DNA of 51,831 nt from Bacteroidales bacterium (GCA_003446015.1 DMBU01000101.1:1-51831); one strand, 5' to 3'; shown: positions 36,224 through 45,253, numbered from the stretch's first letter. Program-made: numbers and translations. The notes: generated from the letters alone by a model not told the origin.

Positions 36224-37291
36224 ATGAACTTAGAGAAAATAGGATTTAATATTTTTTTTCAAAAACAGCTTGAAGATCTTGGTATTGATAATACTACAAT
36301 AGCCCGGGTAATTCAAGAACACAAAGAACGATATATCATTTCAACTTTCGAAAAAGAATATGAAGCAGAGATAACCGGGAATCTTAGATATTCAGCAAAA
36401 TCAAGAGAAGATTTCCCCGCTGTTGGAGACTGGGTTCAATTTTTACCTTTTGAAGAAAACAATGCAATTATCCAAAAGCTTTTGCCTCGAAAAACACTTC
36501 TGGCGAGAAAATCAGTAAATAGTAGCACCGAAAGACAAATAATTGCAGCTAATATTGATACTGCATTTGTTGTACAGGCTGTCGACAGAGATTTTAATCT
36601 TAGTCGATTAGAAAGGTATGTAGCTTTAATTTATGCCGGATCAATCGAACCAGTAGTAATTTTAAATAAAGTAGATTTGATATCTAAAGATGAACTTCAG
36701 GCTAAACTAACTCAGGTTTCAAAAAGATTTAAAGAAATAAAAATTATCTCTATAAGTAACGAAACGCTTGAAGGAATTGACGATCTTAAAAACTTATTAG
36801 AATTAAATAAAACCTATTGCTTAGTTGGATCATCCGGAGTTGGCAAATCATCAATAATTAATACATTACTTAATGAAAATAAAATAAAAATAAACACAAT
36901 CAGTGAAACAAGCCATAAAGGTAAGCATACAACTACAAACCGGGAATTAATTATTTTAGAAAATGGAAGTATTCTTATCGACACTCCCGGTATGCGTGAA
37001 GTTGGTTTGACTGATGTTTCTGAAGCAATAGTAAAAACCTTTTCCATTATAGAAGAACTTTCAAAAAATTGTAAATTTAACAATTGCACGCACACCGATG
37101 AACCTGGATGTGCAATACTAGAAGCTCTTGAATCAGGAAATATCGACAACAAAGAGTTTGAAAATTTTAAAAAACTGATGCGTGAATCTCAACATTTTCA
37201 GGCAAGTATTGCTGAAAAAAGAAAACGTGATAAGGAGTTTGGTAAAATGTGCAAAGATATCATGAAAGTCAAAAAGAAAAACAAGTACTGA
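36224..37291 (+). CDS. rsgA: Ribosome small-subunit-dependent GTPase A
   Basis: Circularly permuted GTPase that helps 30S subunit maturation. An N-terminal OB fold (SAKSREDFPAVGDWVQFLP) is followed by G4 (ILNKVDLISK), then the P-loop GSSGVGKSSIIN at 202-213, and G3 DTPGMREVGL. The zinc knuckle is CKFNNCTHTDEPGC, followed by a helical C-terminus with a basic tail. The order G4-G1-G3 is diagnostic. Its 355 residues are somewhat above the usual length because of the tail. Monocistronic, between an upstream terminator and an unrelated membrane gene. Confidence 0.96.
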   Translation: MNLEKIGFNIFFQKQLEDLGIDNTTIARVIQEHKERYIISTFEKEYEAEITGNLRYSAKSREDFPAVGDWVQFLPFEENNAIIQKLLPRKTLLARKSVNSSTERQIIAANIDTAFVVQAVDRDFNLSRLERYVALIYAGSIEPVVILNKVDLISKDELQAKLTQVSKRFKEIKIISISNETLEGIDDLKNLLELNKTYCLVGSSGVGKSSIINTLLNENKIKINTISETSHKGKHTTTNRELIILENGSILIDTPGMREVGLTDVSEAIVKTFSIIEELSKNCKFNNCTHTDEPGCAILEALESGNIDNKEFENFKKLMRESQHFQASIAEKRKRDKEFGKMCKDIMKVKKKNKY

Positions 37292-37373
37292 ATCAGTTGG
37301 ATAATAAAAATAATACTAAATTCTTTCTTTAATTATTCATTTTCAATATCTTTATTGAGTTCAACGAATCAAA

Positions 37374-38108
37374 ATGATGGATATAGCTAATATTCTTTTA
37401 AGATTTAGTGTAACCCTTTCGGGTGAATTTCTGGTGATACTGGCATTATTTATCTATATTTTTTATTTACATCTCCAGCTTGCCAAAAAGAATATTTTAC
37501 TTAAATCTATTTATGAAAGGATTGAAAAACCCGATAGTAAATTAGCAAAGAAAGACATCTTGCTTTTTTTAGAGAATCTGAAAAATCCTGAGTTTTCGGG
37601 AAAAGTTACTAAAGATAAATTACTGGATAAAAAAATCAGCGACTTTCTATTTGAGAATGATAAAGATATTAAGTTATTTCTGCATTATACTTCGAGAAAA
37701 GAGGTTGCTGACAAAATCGTACATGATGGATTCAAATTTGTAAACTCATTTTATAAAACAGCTGAATACATCTATAACGATGAATTATATCTTGTTCATC
37801 GACATCATGAGCATAAACAGTATGGTCATTTTGTGATTGTAATTTGCATTCAAAAAGAGATCTATGAAAGATATTCTGATGAGCTTGGAAAAATTAAAGC
37901 TAAAAACATTTCTGTTGAACAAATTTTAACCGAAAAAGCTCCCATCACAGATGAAAATTCTGATGAAATTTACCTTTTGCCAAAACAATTTATCAAAGGT
38001 TATTTTGATTATACTGATGGGACAATTACCGAAAATCCTGATTTTAATTCAAGTTACCACTCTCCTGTTTTTCAAGAAAATCTTAAAAGAATAAAAACCA
38101 TTCATTAA
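37374..38108 (+). CDS. Membrane-anchored protein of unknown function, possibly ART-like
   Basis: A 244-residue protein with one N-terminal membrane helix (about 17-36) and a cytosolic globular part. The segment FLHYTSRKEVADKIVHDGFK (His104, Tyr105) recalls the opening strand-helix of ADP-ribosyltransferase-like folds, followed by YLVHRHHEHKQYGHFVIVI and DEIYLLPKQFIKGYFDYTDG. I could not find a clear catalytic Glu or an R-S-E pattern, so this is only a resemblance. Its neighbours, rsgA and a small membrane protein, do not suggest a role. The ATG start could also be the second codon. Confidence 0.55.
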   Translation: MMDIANILLRFSVTLSGEFLVILALFIYIFYLHLQLAKKNILLKSIYERIEKPDSKLAKKDILLFLENLKNPEFSGKVTKDKLLDKKISDFLFENDKDIKLFLHYTSRKEVADKIVHDGFKFVNSFYKTAEYIYNDELYLVHRHHEHKQYGHFVIVICIQKEIYERYSDELGKIKAKNISVEQILTEKAPITDENSDEIYLLPKQFIKGYFDYTDGTITENPDFNSSYHSPVFQENLKRIKTIH

Positions 38109-38181
38109 TAAACACTTCGTTTGGAATTTATTTACCTTCTTTTATCTTTGAGAAAAAATTAAACTAAAGAGCTAGAAACCA

Positions 38182-38523
38182 ATGTCAGTATCAAAATTAG
38201 TTCAGATAAAAGTATTACATACACTCATCTGGGGGTTCTTTGTATTCATGATTTTTTATACAGTTTACACTGGGTTATTTAATAAAGTCAATTTATTAAC
38301 GTGGATAGCCATTGGCTTCGTTTTTTTAGAATCACTCACATTAATCATTTTCAAATGGTACTGCCCTTTAACCATTGTTGCAAGGAAATATAGTGATTCA
38401 GATAGAGAAAATTTTGATATCTATTTACCAAACTGGATAGCAAAACATAATAAGACAATCTTCTCAATTATTTTCTTATTTGGATTGGTATTGGTGTTGT
38501 ACAGAACGTTTTTTCAGTCTTAA
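38182..38523 (+). CDS. Small integral membrane protein
   Basis: A 113-residue protein with three hydrophobic helices (about 10-30, 36-56 and 90-109) and a conserved-looking loop KWYCPLTIVARKYSDSDREN between the second and third. The KWYCPLT motif recalls small membrane proteins of the DUF2784 group, but the match is not strong. No function can be given. The stop is about 30 bp from the convergent flavoprotein gene. Confidence 0.65.
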   Translation: MSVSKLVQIKVLHTLIWGFFVFMIFYTVYTGLFNKVNLLTWIAIGFVFLESLTLIIFKWYCPLTIVARKYSDSDRENFDIYLPNWIAKHNKTIFSIIFLFGLVLVLYRTFFQS

Positions 38524-38555
38524 GTCATCCGGGTTTTAACATGTATTAACTGCTT

Positions 38556-39215
38556 TTACTTGCTAAGTTGTTTACCCAGATTAAAACAAGTTTTTAGAAT
38601 ATCCTGATTCTTTTTATAATCGGATTTAGCCAATGTTTCGCTAAGCATTAATTTTGGGTAAAGTTCTTTAAGCTCATCCTCGGTTTTCTGAACTTGTTTT
38701 ATAACAGCCAGCCGGGTAGCTTTAATAACATGCAACCTGTTATTTTCGCCAAGAACCTCTTTCATGTATTCAAACAAATCAATTACAGGCTGAGCGTCCG
38801 AATCGTCTGATGATCCCATGGAAAGTAATAAAACAAAATCCTTATTCCAATTATTCCAGGGAGTATGTATTAATCCTGTTTCTGTAATCTGCACATGCAC
38901 AAATGATCGAAACCTGTCAATAATATTTTTTAATGGAGCAGTTACATAATGAAAATAAATGGGTGATGCAAAAACCAAAATGTCAGCTTCATCAATTTTA
39001 GTACTTAAATCTGCCCAGTCGTCATCTCTTATGGAACATCTTTTTATTAAATTACAACGCAAACAGCCATTGCAATATTTTATATTTAAATCTTTAGCTA
39101 AAAATTGATTTATGTATGGGGTATTACTTTTTGCACCTTCTAAAAAACTTTCGATAAGAATGGATGTATTTCCAAACTTTCGGGTACTACCATCTAACAC
39201 CAGTATTTTTTTCAT
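38556..39215 (-). CDS. NAD(P)H-dependent FMN reductase / iron-sulfur flavoprotein family
   Basis: Flavodoxin-fold protein of 219 residues. The FMN-binding start is KKILVLDGSTRKFGNTSILI, the segment IKYCNGCLRCNLIKRCSIRD carries four cysteines in the pattern C-x2-C-x2-C-x5-C, and FASPIYFHYVTAPLKNIIDR is the conserved flavin-binding loop. The cysteines suggest a cluster of the iron-sulfur flavoprotein type, but shorter members carry the same pattern without one. Probable role: electron transfer or reduction of quinone-like substrates. It lies 11 bp after the SnoaL-like gene on the same strand. Confidence 0.85.
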   Translation of the reverse strand: MKKILVLDGSTRKFGNTSILIESFLEGAKSNTPYINQFLAKDLNIKYCNGCLRCNLIKRCSIRDDDWADLSTKIDEADILVFASPIYFHYVTAPLKNIIDRFRSFVHVQITETGLIHTPWNNWNKDFVLLLSMGSSDDSDAQPVIDLFEYMKEVLGENNRLHVIKATRLAVIKQVQKTEDELKELYPKLMLSETLAKSDYKKNQDILKTCFNLGKQLSK

Positions 39216-39226
39216 TCGTTTTTATC

Positions 39227-39601
39227 TTAAGAATTTGTAAATGAAGTGTCTTTAAAATAATCACTAATAAACATCACTTTATCATCAGTAAAATGAAATA
39301 AAGTTATTCCACTATTCTCATAATTAGTTCCATCTTTATATTCACCATGATTAGTCCAAACCACGCATGCTTTCTTGTCTCCAAGAATAACATCATTCAC
39401 ATCAAATTTTAGATTCTTATATTTTCTTAACAAAACTTTAAAGAATAGAATTACACGTTTTACTCCTTCAATTCTCTCAACCCCTGGAAAATCAAATTGA
39501 ATGTTTTCAGCGGCATTTTTTTCAAAACTTGAAAACTCACTGGTATTCATTGCCTCAAAAACACTTACGGCAATTCCCTTATAATCAATATTATCATTCA
39601 T
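39227..39601 (-). CDS. SnoaL-like (NTF2-fold) protein
   Basis: A 124-residue small alpha/beta protein of the SnoaL-like family: IAVSVFEAMNTSEFSSFEKN, EGVKRVILFFKVLLRKYKNL, ACVVWTNHGEYKDGTNYENS and a final ITLFHFTDDKVMFISDYFKD. I start at MNDNIDYKG; the frame extends about 39 codons upstream but that part is basic, low-complexity and overlaps the start of the divergent radical SAM gene. The family covers cyclases, isomerases and non-enzymatic binders, so the substrate is open. It is probably co-transcribed with the flavoprotein. Confidence 0.8.
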   Translation of the reverse strand: MNDNIDYKGIAVSVFEAMNTSEFSSFEKNAAENIQFDFPGVERIEGVKRVILFFKVLLRKYKNLKFDVNDVILGDKKACVVWTNHGEYKDGTNYENSGITLFHFTDDKVMFISDYFKDTSFTNS

Positions 39602-39706
39602 GTTAAATCTGTTTATTATTTGATTTAGATTTAAATTCGTTTTGATAATCTCTTTAAATCGGTTCTGTTTGATTAATTTTGCTAAAAATAATAATTTAAA
39701 ATTGAA

Positions 39707-40639
39707 ATGTATAAGCATTTATTTGGTCCTGTTCCTTCCAGAAGATTAGGAATGTCGTTAGGTATTGATTTAGTTCCCCATAAAGTTTGTTCCTTAAACT
39801 GTATTTATTGCGAGTGTGGAGCAACTACAAAACTAACAAACGAGCGAAAAGAGTATGTTCTTTTTGATGAAATCGTTGATGAATTAAAGGATTTTTTTTC
39901 GAAAAATGAGATGCCCGATTATATTACTTTTTCAGGTGCAGGAGAGCCTACATTAAATATTCATATCGGGAAAATAATCGATAATATAAAAACCAACTAT
40001 AAAGCTCCTGTTGCCGTGCTAACAAACGGAAGTCTACTGAACGACTCATCCGTTAGAAAGGAATTAGTTAAAGCTGATCTTATTTTACCGTCGCTTGATG
40101 CTGCAACAAACAGTGCTTTTAAAAAAATTGACAGACCTTCAAATCACTTAAAAATTGAAGACTACATTCAAGGTTTAATTGAATTTAGAAAAGAATTTAA
40201 AGGTATAATATGGTTAGAAGTGATGATTCTTCCGGGTTATAATGATGATTTAGAGAATCTTCTGGGATTAAAAGAGGCTATACTAAAAATAAATCCTGAT
40301 AAAGTTCAGTTAAACACACTTGACCGACCAGGAGTTATAGAAAATATAAGAGCTGCAACTCGATTAGAATTGCAAAACATTATTGATTTATGGAATATCG
40401 AAAATGTGGAAATTATTGCATCATCAGCCATCAGAAAGCATAATGCTTCGTTTAGAAAAGATACGGAGAATGCCATACTGGAAACTATTTCGCGAAGACC
40501 TTGCACTTTAGAAGATTTAGCAAAGATGTTAGGAATGCATATCAATGAAATAAATAAATACCTTGATGTATTGGATCAAGATGGGAAAATTGAAACCTAT
40601 CGGCAGGAAAGAGGAATATTTTATCAGCTTAAAAAATAA
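39707..40639 (+). CDS. Radical SAM protein with a C-terminal winged helix
   Basis: A 310-residue radical SAM enzyme (COG0731-like). The cluster motif is C-x3-C-x2-C at Cys28, Cys32 and Cys35 in HKVCSLNCIYCECG, preceded by the signature GPVPSRRLGMSLGIDLVP. SGAGEPTLN and LTNGSLLND are the SAM-binding strands. The last 60 residues (CTLEDLAKMLGMHINEINKY, ETYRQERGIFYQ) form a small winged-helix-like domain. Related proteins occur widely but the substrate is unknown. The next gene, 50 bp downstream on the same strand, encodes another Cys-rich protein. Confidence 0.88.
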   Translation: MYKHLFGPVPSRRLGMSLGIDLVPHKVCSLNCIYCECGATTKLTNERKEYVLFDEIVDELKDFFSKNEMPDYITFSGAGEPTLNIHIGKIIDNIKTNYKAPVAVLTNGSLLNDSSVRKELVKADLILPSLDAATNSAFKKIDRPSNHLKIEDYIQGLIEFRKEFKGIIWLEVMILPGYNDDLENLLGLKEAILKINPDKVQLNTLDRPGVIENIRAATRLELQNIIDLWNIENVEIIASSAIRKHNASFRKDTENAILETISRRPCTLEDLAKMLGMHINEINKYLDVLDQDGKIETYRQERGIFYQLKK

Positions 40640-40689
40640 AAACAGAAATATTATTTCAATATTTGTAGAAATTGCTTAATTGAACATGA

Positions 40690-41478
40690 ATGGATAATAC
40701 AGTATATACAATATCAGCAAGAGGAAAAAAACTCAAACAACCTGTTAAAGAATATTTTGAAACTTACTTCCCGAATATCCCTTTGCATAAAATTGATAGC
40801 ATATTTGGATTTATTGAACCAACTTCGCTGTATAGCGGGAGACCTTTTTTAAGGCGTCAGATTTCTGAAAAAGATTATCAGTTTTTACAAGAAAACAATA
40901 TTGGATTACGCATTCCTTTTACTAATCATTACGTTTCAGAGAAAGAATATTTAAAATATAAACCATTACTTCAGAAGTATCATAAAAAAGGTAATTCACT
41001 GATTATTACCAACGATGATTTTGTTAAATGGGTAAGAAAAGATTTTCCATTGTATAAGATTGAAGCCAGTATCTTAAAAGAAATAGATTCAATAGATAAA
41101 ATTAATACTGCTTTTGAACTTTATGACACGATTGTTCTACCCATGAATGTGAACAATAACACAAAATTATTAGAACGGATTGATCAAAAACATAGAATTA
41201 CTTTATTTGGGAATGCAGGTTGTGCATTAACATGTCCGAATAGAATTTGCTACGATTACATTTCAAAAAGAAACAAAGTACTTGGTAATTCAAATTTAGT
41301 AACCAGAAGCATTTATTATTACTACTCATTTATACTTCGTAGAAAGTGGTGCATGCATAAAATACAACCCAGGAAGCTTCATGGTATTAAAGATTTCGAT
41401 ATTGATAAGTACTATGAGATGGGATTTACCCGATTTAAGATGTTACGTGAACATTCTGGCCGAAAAACAGGATATTAA
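40690..41478 (+). CDS. Unknown protein with four cysteines, possibly U32-like
   Basis: A 262-residue soluble protein. The middle (SLIITNDDFVKWVRKDFPLY, KIEASILKEI, DTIVLPMNVN) looks like beta-alpha units of a TIM barrel, and ITLFGNAGCALTCPNRICYD holds Cys178, Cys182 and Cys187, with a fourth at Cys221 (RRKWCMHK). This is like the cysteine clusters in peptidase U32-related proteins such as UbiU/UbiV, which bind 4Fe-4S, but the match is not firm. Codon use matches the neighbours. It follows the radical SAM gene on the same strand, and a joint role is possible. Confidence 0.55.
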   Translation: MDNTVYTISARGKKLKQPVKEYFETYFPNIPLHKIDSIFGFIEPTSLYSGRPFLRRQISEKDYQFLQENNIGLRIPFTNHYVSEKEYLKYKPLLQKYHKKGNSLIITNDDFVKWVRKDFPLYKIEASILKEIDSIDKINTAFELYDTIVLPMNVNNNTKLLERIDQKHRITLFGNAGCALTCPNRICYDYISKRNKVLGNSNLVTRSIYYYYSFILRRKWCMHKIQPRKLHGIKDFDIDKYYEMGFTRFKMLREHSGRKTGY

Positions 41479-41565
41479 ATAATTCCTTTAGATTTTCCTT
41501 GCAGACTTAAAACATAGTTGGACTTGTTTTCGTATTAAGCTTAACTAAACCTATAAGCTTACATC

Positions 41566-42684
41566 ATGTCAAAAGAATTACTTGAAATCATCGGTCCACT
41601 CTGTGTTGGAATTCCTGTTGGAATAATTACCATAAGATATTTTTTTAAAGGTTCAATCCTGTTCAGGATTACAGCATATTGGATAATATCATTGTCCATT
41701 TTAGATGCTTTGGCAAATTTGAGTAGCTCGTATCCTGAGACTTTCCCAACTTATGTTGTAATTCCAATTGGCTTACCTATTTTTATTTATCTGTTTTACA
41801 GAACAGCTAAAGATGTTAGGAAACCTCTGGATGAATCCATTCAGCTTCTTCAGAAACTTTCAAAAGGAGAATTAAATTTAAATATAAATAAGGACTTTAT
41901 TACGCGAAATGATGAGTTGGGAAGATTAACAAACGGGATACAGGAACTCTCCACCAAACTTAAGGAAGTTATTGAAAATATTGCAAATTCGTCCGACGAA
42001 ATAGAAAGCACAGGACAACAATTAAGTGCCAGCTCATTGCAATTATCTAGTGCATCGAATGAACAAGCATCATCGCTTGAAGAAATTTCCTCAACCATGG
42101 AAGAGATTGTTTCCAGTATTCAGTTAAATGCCGACAATGCAAAACAAACAGAAAGTATTGCGACTAAAACAAATCAGGGGGTCGAAGAGGGAACATTATC
42201 AACTAATCTTGCATTAGATTTGATGAAAGAAATTGCTGAAAAAATTACAATAATTAATGATATTGCATTTCAAACAAATCTTTTAGCACTAAATGCTGCA
42301 GTAGAAGCTGCACGAGCGGGAGAACATGGCAAAGGATTTGCAGTTGTTGCCGCCGAAGTTAAAAGATTAGCAGAAAGAAGCAGTGCTGCTGCCAATGAAA
42401 TTATTGCTGTTTCGAAAAAAGGAGCTTTAGTATCTGAAAAAGCGCGTGAAATATTGAATAATAATTTACCTGAAATTAAACGATCTTCGGGGCTTATTCA
42501 GGAAATTTCTGCAGCAACATTAGAACAAAAAACCGGCTCATTACAAGTAAACGAATCAGTTCAACTATTAAATAGTGTAACACAACAGAATGCAGCAGCA
42601 GCCGAGGAACTGGCTTCAACAGCAGAAGAACTCACTGCTAAATCGAAGAATTTAACTGAACTTATATCATTTTTCAAAATATAA
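41566..42684 (+). CDS. Methyl-accepting chemotaxis-type signalling protein without a periplasmic sensor
   Basis: A 372-residue protein with three N-terminal membrane helices (about 8-27, 32-52 and 60-78), no large periplasmic domain, a HAMP-like segment (KPLDESIQLLQKLSKGELNL) and the cytosolic signalling coiled coil. The tip is AFQTNLLALNAAVEAARAGE followed by HGKGFAVVAAEVKRLAERS, the part that binds CheW and CheA. It would sense through the membrane or an internal signal. No che genes lie in the window, so its partner kinase is elsewhere. A terminator follows. Confidence 0.93.
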   Translation: MSKELLEIIGPLCVGIPVGIITIRYFFKGSILFRITAYWIISLSILDALANLSSSYPETFPTYVVIPIGLPIFIYLFYRTAKDVRKPLDESIQLLQKLSKGELNLNINKDFITRNDELGRLTNGIQELSTKLKEVIENIANSSDEIESTGQQLSASSLQLSSASNEQASSLEEISSTMEEIVSSIQLNADNAKQTESIATKTNQGVEEGTLSTNLALDLMKEIAEKITIINDIAFQTNLLALNAAVEAARAGEHGKGFAVVAAEVKRLAERSSAAANEIIAVSKKGALVSEKAREILNNNLPEIKRSSGLIQEISAATLEQKTGSLQVNESVQLLNSVTQQNAAAAEELASTAEELTAKSKNLTELISFFKI

Positions 42685-42706
42685 ATCAAAATAAATTTTT
42701 ATAAGA

Positions 42707-42733
42707 CCCGATGAACATGATCGGGCCTTTTTT
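42707..42733 (+). terminator. Intrinsic terminator after the MCP gene
   Basis: CCCGAT (42707-42712) pairs with ATCGGG (42720-42725), followed by CC and six T. Confidence 0.75.
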
Positions 42734-42761
42734 ATGTTTACTTTTAATCAATATTTACAAT

Positions 42762-43481
42762 ATGGATGCTAAAGGACTTTATAAAGATATTATTGCTTTT
42801 TGTGAAAGTAATGCTGATTCTGAAGTCGTAAAAAAAAATTCCAGAGACTTCAAAGATGGATTTATCGGATATGGTTTAACCAATGATATGATTCAAATTA
42901 AAGTAAAAGAATATAAATCGCAATCTTGGTGTTCTCTAGAATTGATATATAAGGTATCAAAACTACTCGTAAAAGAAAAGAACTACGAACTCCCCAGTTT
43001 TGCTTTATTACTTTTAAATGAATTTAGAAAAGAGTTTAATTTTAAAACTTTTAAAGAAATTGAACATTGGTTTACCTTGGGAATAAACAATTGGGCCCAT
43101 ACCGATGGTATTGTCCAATATTTTTTTCCTGTTTTATGGAAAAAAGAAATCATTAAACTTGAGGATTTGTCGGATTGGAGAATTTCTAAAAATAAGTTTC
43201 AACGACGCTGTGTTCCGGTTGCCATGATTAAACTTTTAAAACATAGCACAGATTTTAACATGCTGCTTGATTTTATTGATTCTATGATGATGGATCCTGA
43301 ACGTGAAGTCCATCAGGGATTAGGTTGGTTCTTGCGCGAATGTTGGAAAAAAGAACCTCTACTAACTGAGAATTTCTTATTCAAATGGAAAAATGATTGT
43401 GCTCGATTAATTATTCAATATGCAACGGAGAAAATGAGTAAAGAAGAACGTTTAAAGTTCAGGAAAGAAAAAAAGTATTGA
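42762..43481 (+). CDS. AlkD-like DNA alkylation repair protein
   Basis: A 239-residue HEAT-repeat protein of the DNA alkylation repair family. Helical pairs are visible throughout (FNFKTFKEIEHWFTLGINNW, WRISKNKFQRRCVPVAMIKL, DPEREVHQGLGWFLREC), the last matching the DNA-facing helices of AlkD. Such enzymes excise alkylated bases without flipping them. I start at MDAKGLYKDI; the frame runs 17 codons further upstream into the terminator of the MCP gene. A second AlkD-like gene lies at 49237-49944, and the two are clearly not close copies. Confidence 0.85.
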   Translation: MDAKGLYKDIIAFCESNADSEVVKKNSRDFKDGFIGYGLTNDMIQIKVKEYKSQSWCSLELIYKVSKLLVKEKNYELPSFALLLLNEFRKEFNFKTFKEIEHWFTLGINNWAHTDGIVQYFFPVLWKKEIIKLEDLSDWRISKNKFQRRCVPVAMIKLLKHSTDFNMLLDFIDSMMMDPEREVHQGLGWFLRECWKKEPLLTENFLFKWKNDCARLIIQYATEKMSKEERLKFRKEKKY

Positions 43482-43493
43482 GATCATAAATGA

Positions 43494-43525
43494 AGATGCT
43501 GCCCAATCAGGCAGCATCTCTTTTT
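43494..43525 (+). terminator. Intrinsic terminator after the AlkD-like gene
   Basis: AGATGCTGCC (43494-43503) pairs with GGCAGCATCT (43510-43519) over 10 bp, then C and five T; it separates convergent genes. Confidence 0.85.
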
Positions 43526-43556
43526 ATATGCAGTATAGTATAAAAGTTAATAAATA

Positions 43557-44420
43557 TTAAATATCAAGATCACCCAGGTATGAATCAATATACGATGGTG
43601 CTACTTTAACACGAACTGATTTTGCCCATAATATCATTTGATCACAAGCATATTGGCAATCAGGTTCAAAATAAATGTAATTTAATTGATCTAATCCAAC
43701 CATTTGGTAATAGGTAAATACTCCATTTTGCATGGTAGCATCACCATCATATGAATATCTTCTGGTGTCAGAAGCTACAGCAATAACTCTTCCGTTTGCG
43801 TTCAAATCAGTTGCCATTGCTCCTATTTGGCAAGCATCAAAACTGAACATCATTTTTGTACTTGTTGCATTTAAAAACATGGTTTTAAACCATGCACTAT
43901 TTATGTAATATAAATCGGTTGTTACAATATTACCTCTACTACCGTGACCTGAATAAATAAAAGCAATTTCATTTCCTGCAACTGACTGACCAGCAAGAGT
44001 AGCTATTGCAGCTTCAATATTGCTTTTTGTTGCATTTAAATCTAACAATTTGTTTACTGTATAACCTTCTGCCTGCAATTGTGCTGCCCAATCATTGGCA
44101 TCATCATCGCAATACTGAAGATCATTTGATGTGCCGGCATAATCAGAGATTCCAACTACCACAGCATATTTACCACCTTTGGCAGCATTCATATCCAGTT
44201 TAATTGGCGATGCATCATTTTCAGTAACCATAAATTGAGCAATTACTTCTTGTGGTCTGGTATCAACAGTTGCAAAATCAGGACGTACAGTCCAGTTTGA
44301 ACTTTGATCTAAAGCTAAATCTGATTCAGGAACAAGTACTTCATCTTTTGAACAACTTTGTAAAATAACTCCTGACAATAAGGCTACAAAAGCTAACCTC
44401 ATCCATTTTTGATTTCTCAT
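43557..44420 (-). CDS. Caspase-fold (peptidase C14) surface lipoprotein
   Basis: A 287-residue exported lipoprotein (signal ends ILQSC, Cys23, then SKDEVL). The mature part is a caspase/metacaspase-like peptidase: GKYAVVVGISDYAG opens the fold, the catalytic His is His159 in IYSGHGSRG, and the catalytic Cys is Cys197 in FSFDACQIGAM. DLQYCDDDANDWAAQLQAEG is the usual linking segment. Both catalytic residues are kept, so activity is likely. The target is unknown. The gene is alone, with a 280-bp AT-rich interval upstream, and is convergent with the AlkD-like gene. Confidence 0.88.
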   Translation of the reverse strand: MRNQKWMRLAFVALLSGVILQSCSKDEVLVPESDLALDQSSNWTVRPDFATVDTRPQEVIAQFMVTENDASPIKLDMNAAKGGKYAVVVGISDYAGTSNDLQYCDDDANDWAAQLQAEGYTVNKLLDLNATKSNIEAAIATLAGQSVAGNEIAFIYSGHGSRGNIVTTDLYYINSAWFKTMFLNATSTKMMFSFDACQIGAMATDLNANGRVIAVASDTRRYSYDGDATMQNGVFTYYQMVGLDQLNYIYFEPDCQYACDQMILWAKSVRVKVAPSYIDSYLGDLDI

Positions 44421-44700
44421 AATTGTTTTTTGATTTTAAGGGTTAATAAATTACTATACGGCAATAAAATTCTCACTCAAATATCACTGATTTATTTGTA
44501 AAAATCAATATCGATTATCGATAAAGAAAATATATCGCTCTGATTTATTGAGATTTAATTAATATTGCAAAATGAATTTATTTATTTAATTTTTAATCGA
44601 TATTTTTGAAGAATTACATATTTATAAAACTAAAGCCAATTTATTTAAATATTGGTATATCCGTTATTAAATATTTAATCATAGTAAGCTTAAAATAAAG

Positions 44701-45156
44701 ATGAATTCATACTCAGAAATACTTAATAAACTAGGTCCTTGCGGGCTGAACTGTTCTAAATGTTTTGCATTTGCAAATGGAGATATTAAAGAGCTAAGTT
44801 CTGAATTAAAGAAGAGTTTAGGAAACTTTGATATTTATGCAGAACGCTTTATTGAGCTTTTAAATAAACCTGTTTTTAAAAAGTTTCCTGACTTTAAAGT
44901 AATGCTCAATCATTTTGCAACAGTCAAATGCAAAGGATGCAGAAATGATGAGTGTAAGCTATTTAGTGCATGCAAAGTAAAACAATGCTCGAAAGATCAT
45001 AACGTGGATTTTTGTTTTCAGTGTGCTGAATTCCCTTGCAACAAACATGGTTTTGATGAGCATTTAGCAAAACGATGGATAACCATACAGAATAAAATGG
45101 AAGATAATGGAGTTGAGGTATATTACAACGAAATAAGAGACCTACCCAGATATTAG
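44701..45156 (+). CDS. DUF3795 protein, second copy
   Basis: A 151-residue Cys-rich protein with LGPCGLNCSKCFAFANGDIK, then CKGCRNDECKLFSACKVKQC and CFQCAEFPCNKHGFDEHL, the DUF3795 pattern seen also at 10716-11057. It is longer by an inserted helical part between the first and second cysteine clusters. Metal binding is likely, function unknown. It is monocistronic, with a 97-bp gap to the convergent LytTR gene. Confidence 0.85.
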   Translation: MNSYSEILNKLGPCGLNCSKCFAFANGDIKELSSELKKSLGNFDIYAERFIELLNKPVFKKFPDFKVMLNHFATVKCKGCRNDECKLFSACKVKQCSKDHNVDFCFQCAEFPCNKHGFDEHLAKRWITIQNKMEDNGVEVYYNEIRDLPRY

Positions 45157-45253
45157 TTACTAGTGTTATTAGTTGTTTGATTCTTGTTTTAGGTTGAAAC
45201 TAATACACAAATTAAGTAAAAATAAACCAGCAACATGTTGACAGAAATACATT

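Noticed and set aside
39602..39718. Upstream extension of the SnoaL-like gene
   Set aside because: Basic, low-complexity residues not typical of the family, overlapping the divergent radical SAM start.
45232..45241. CAACATGTTG palindrome as a terminator for the LytTR gene
   Set aside because: Short perfect palindrome with no T run on either strand; not a terminator by itself.
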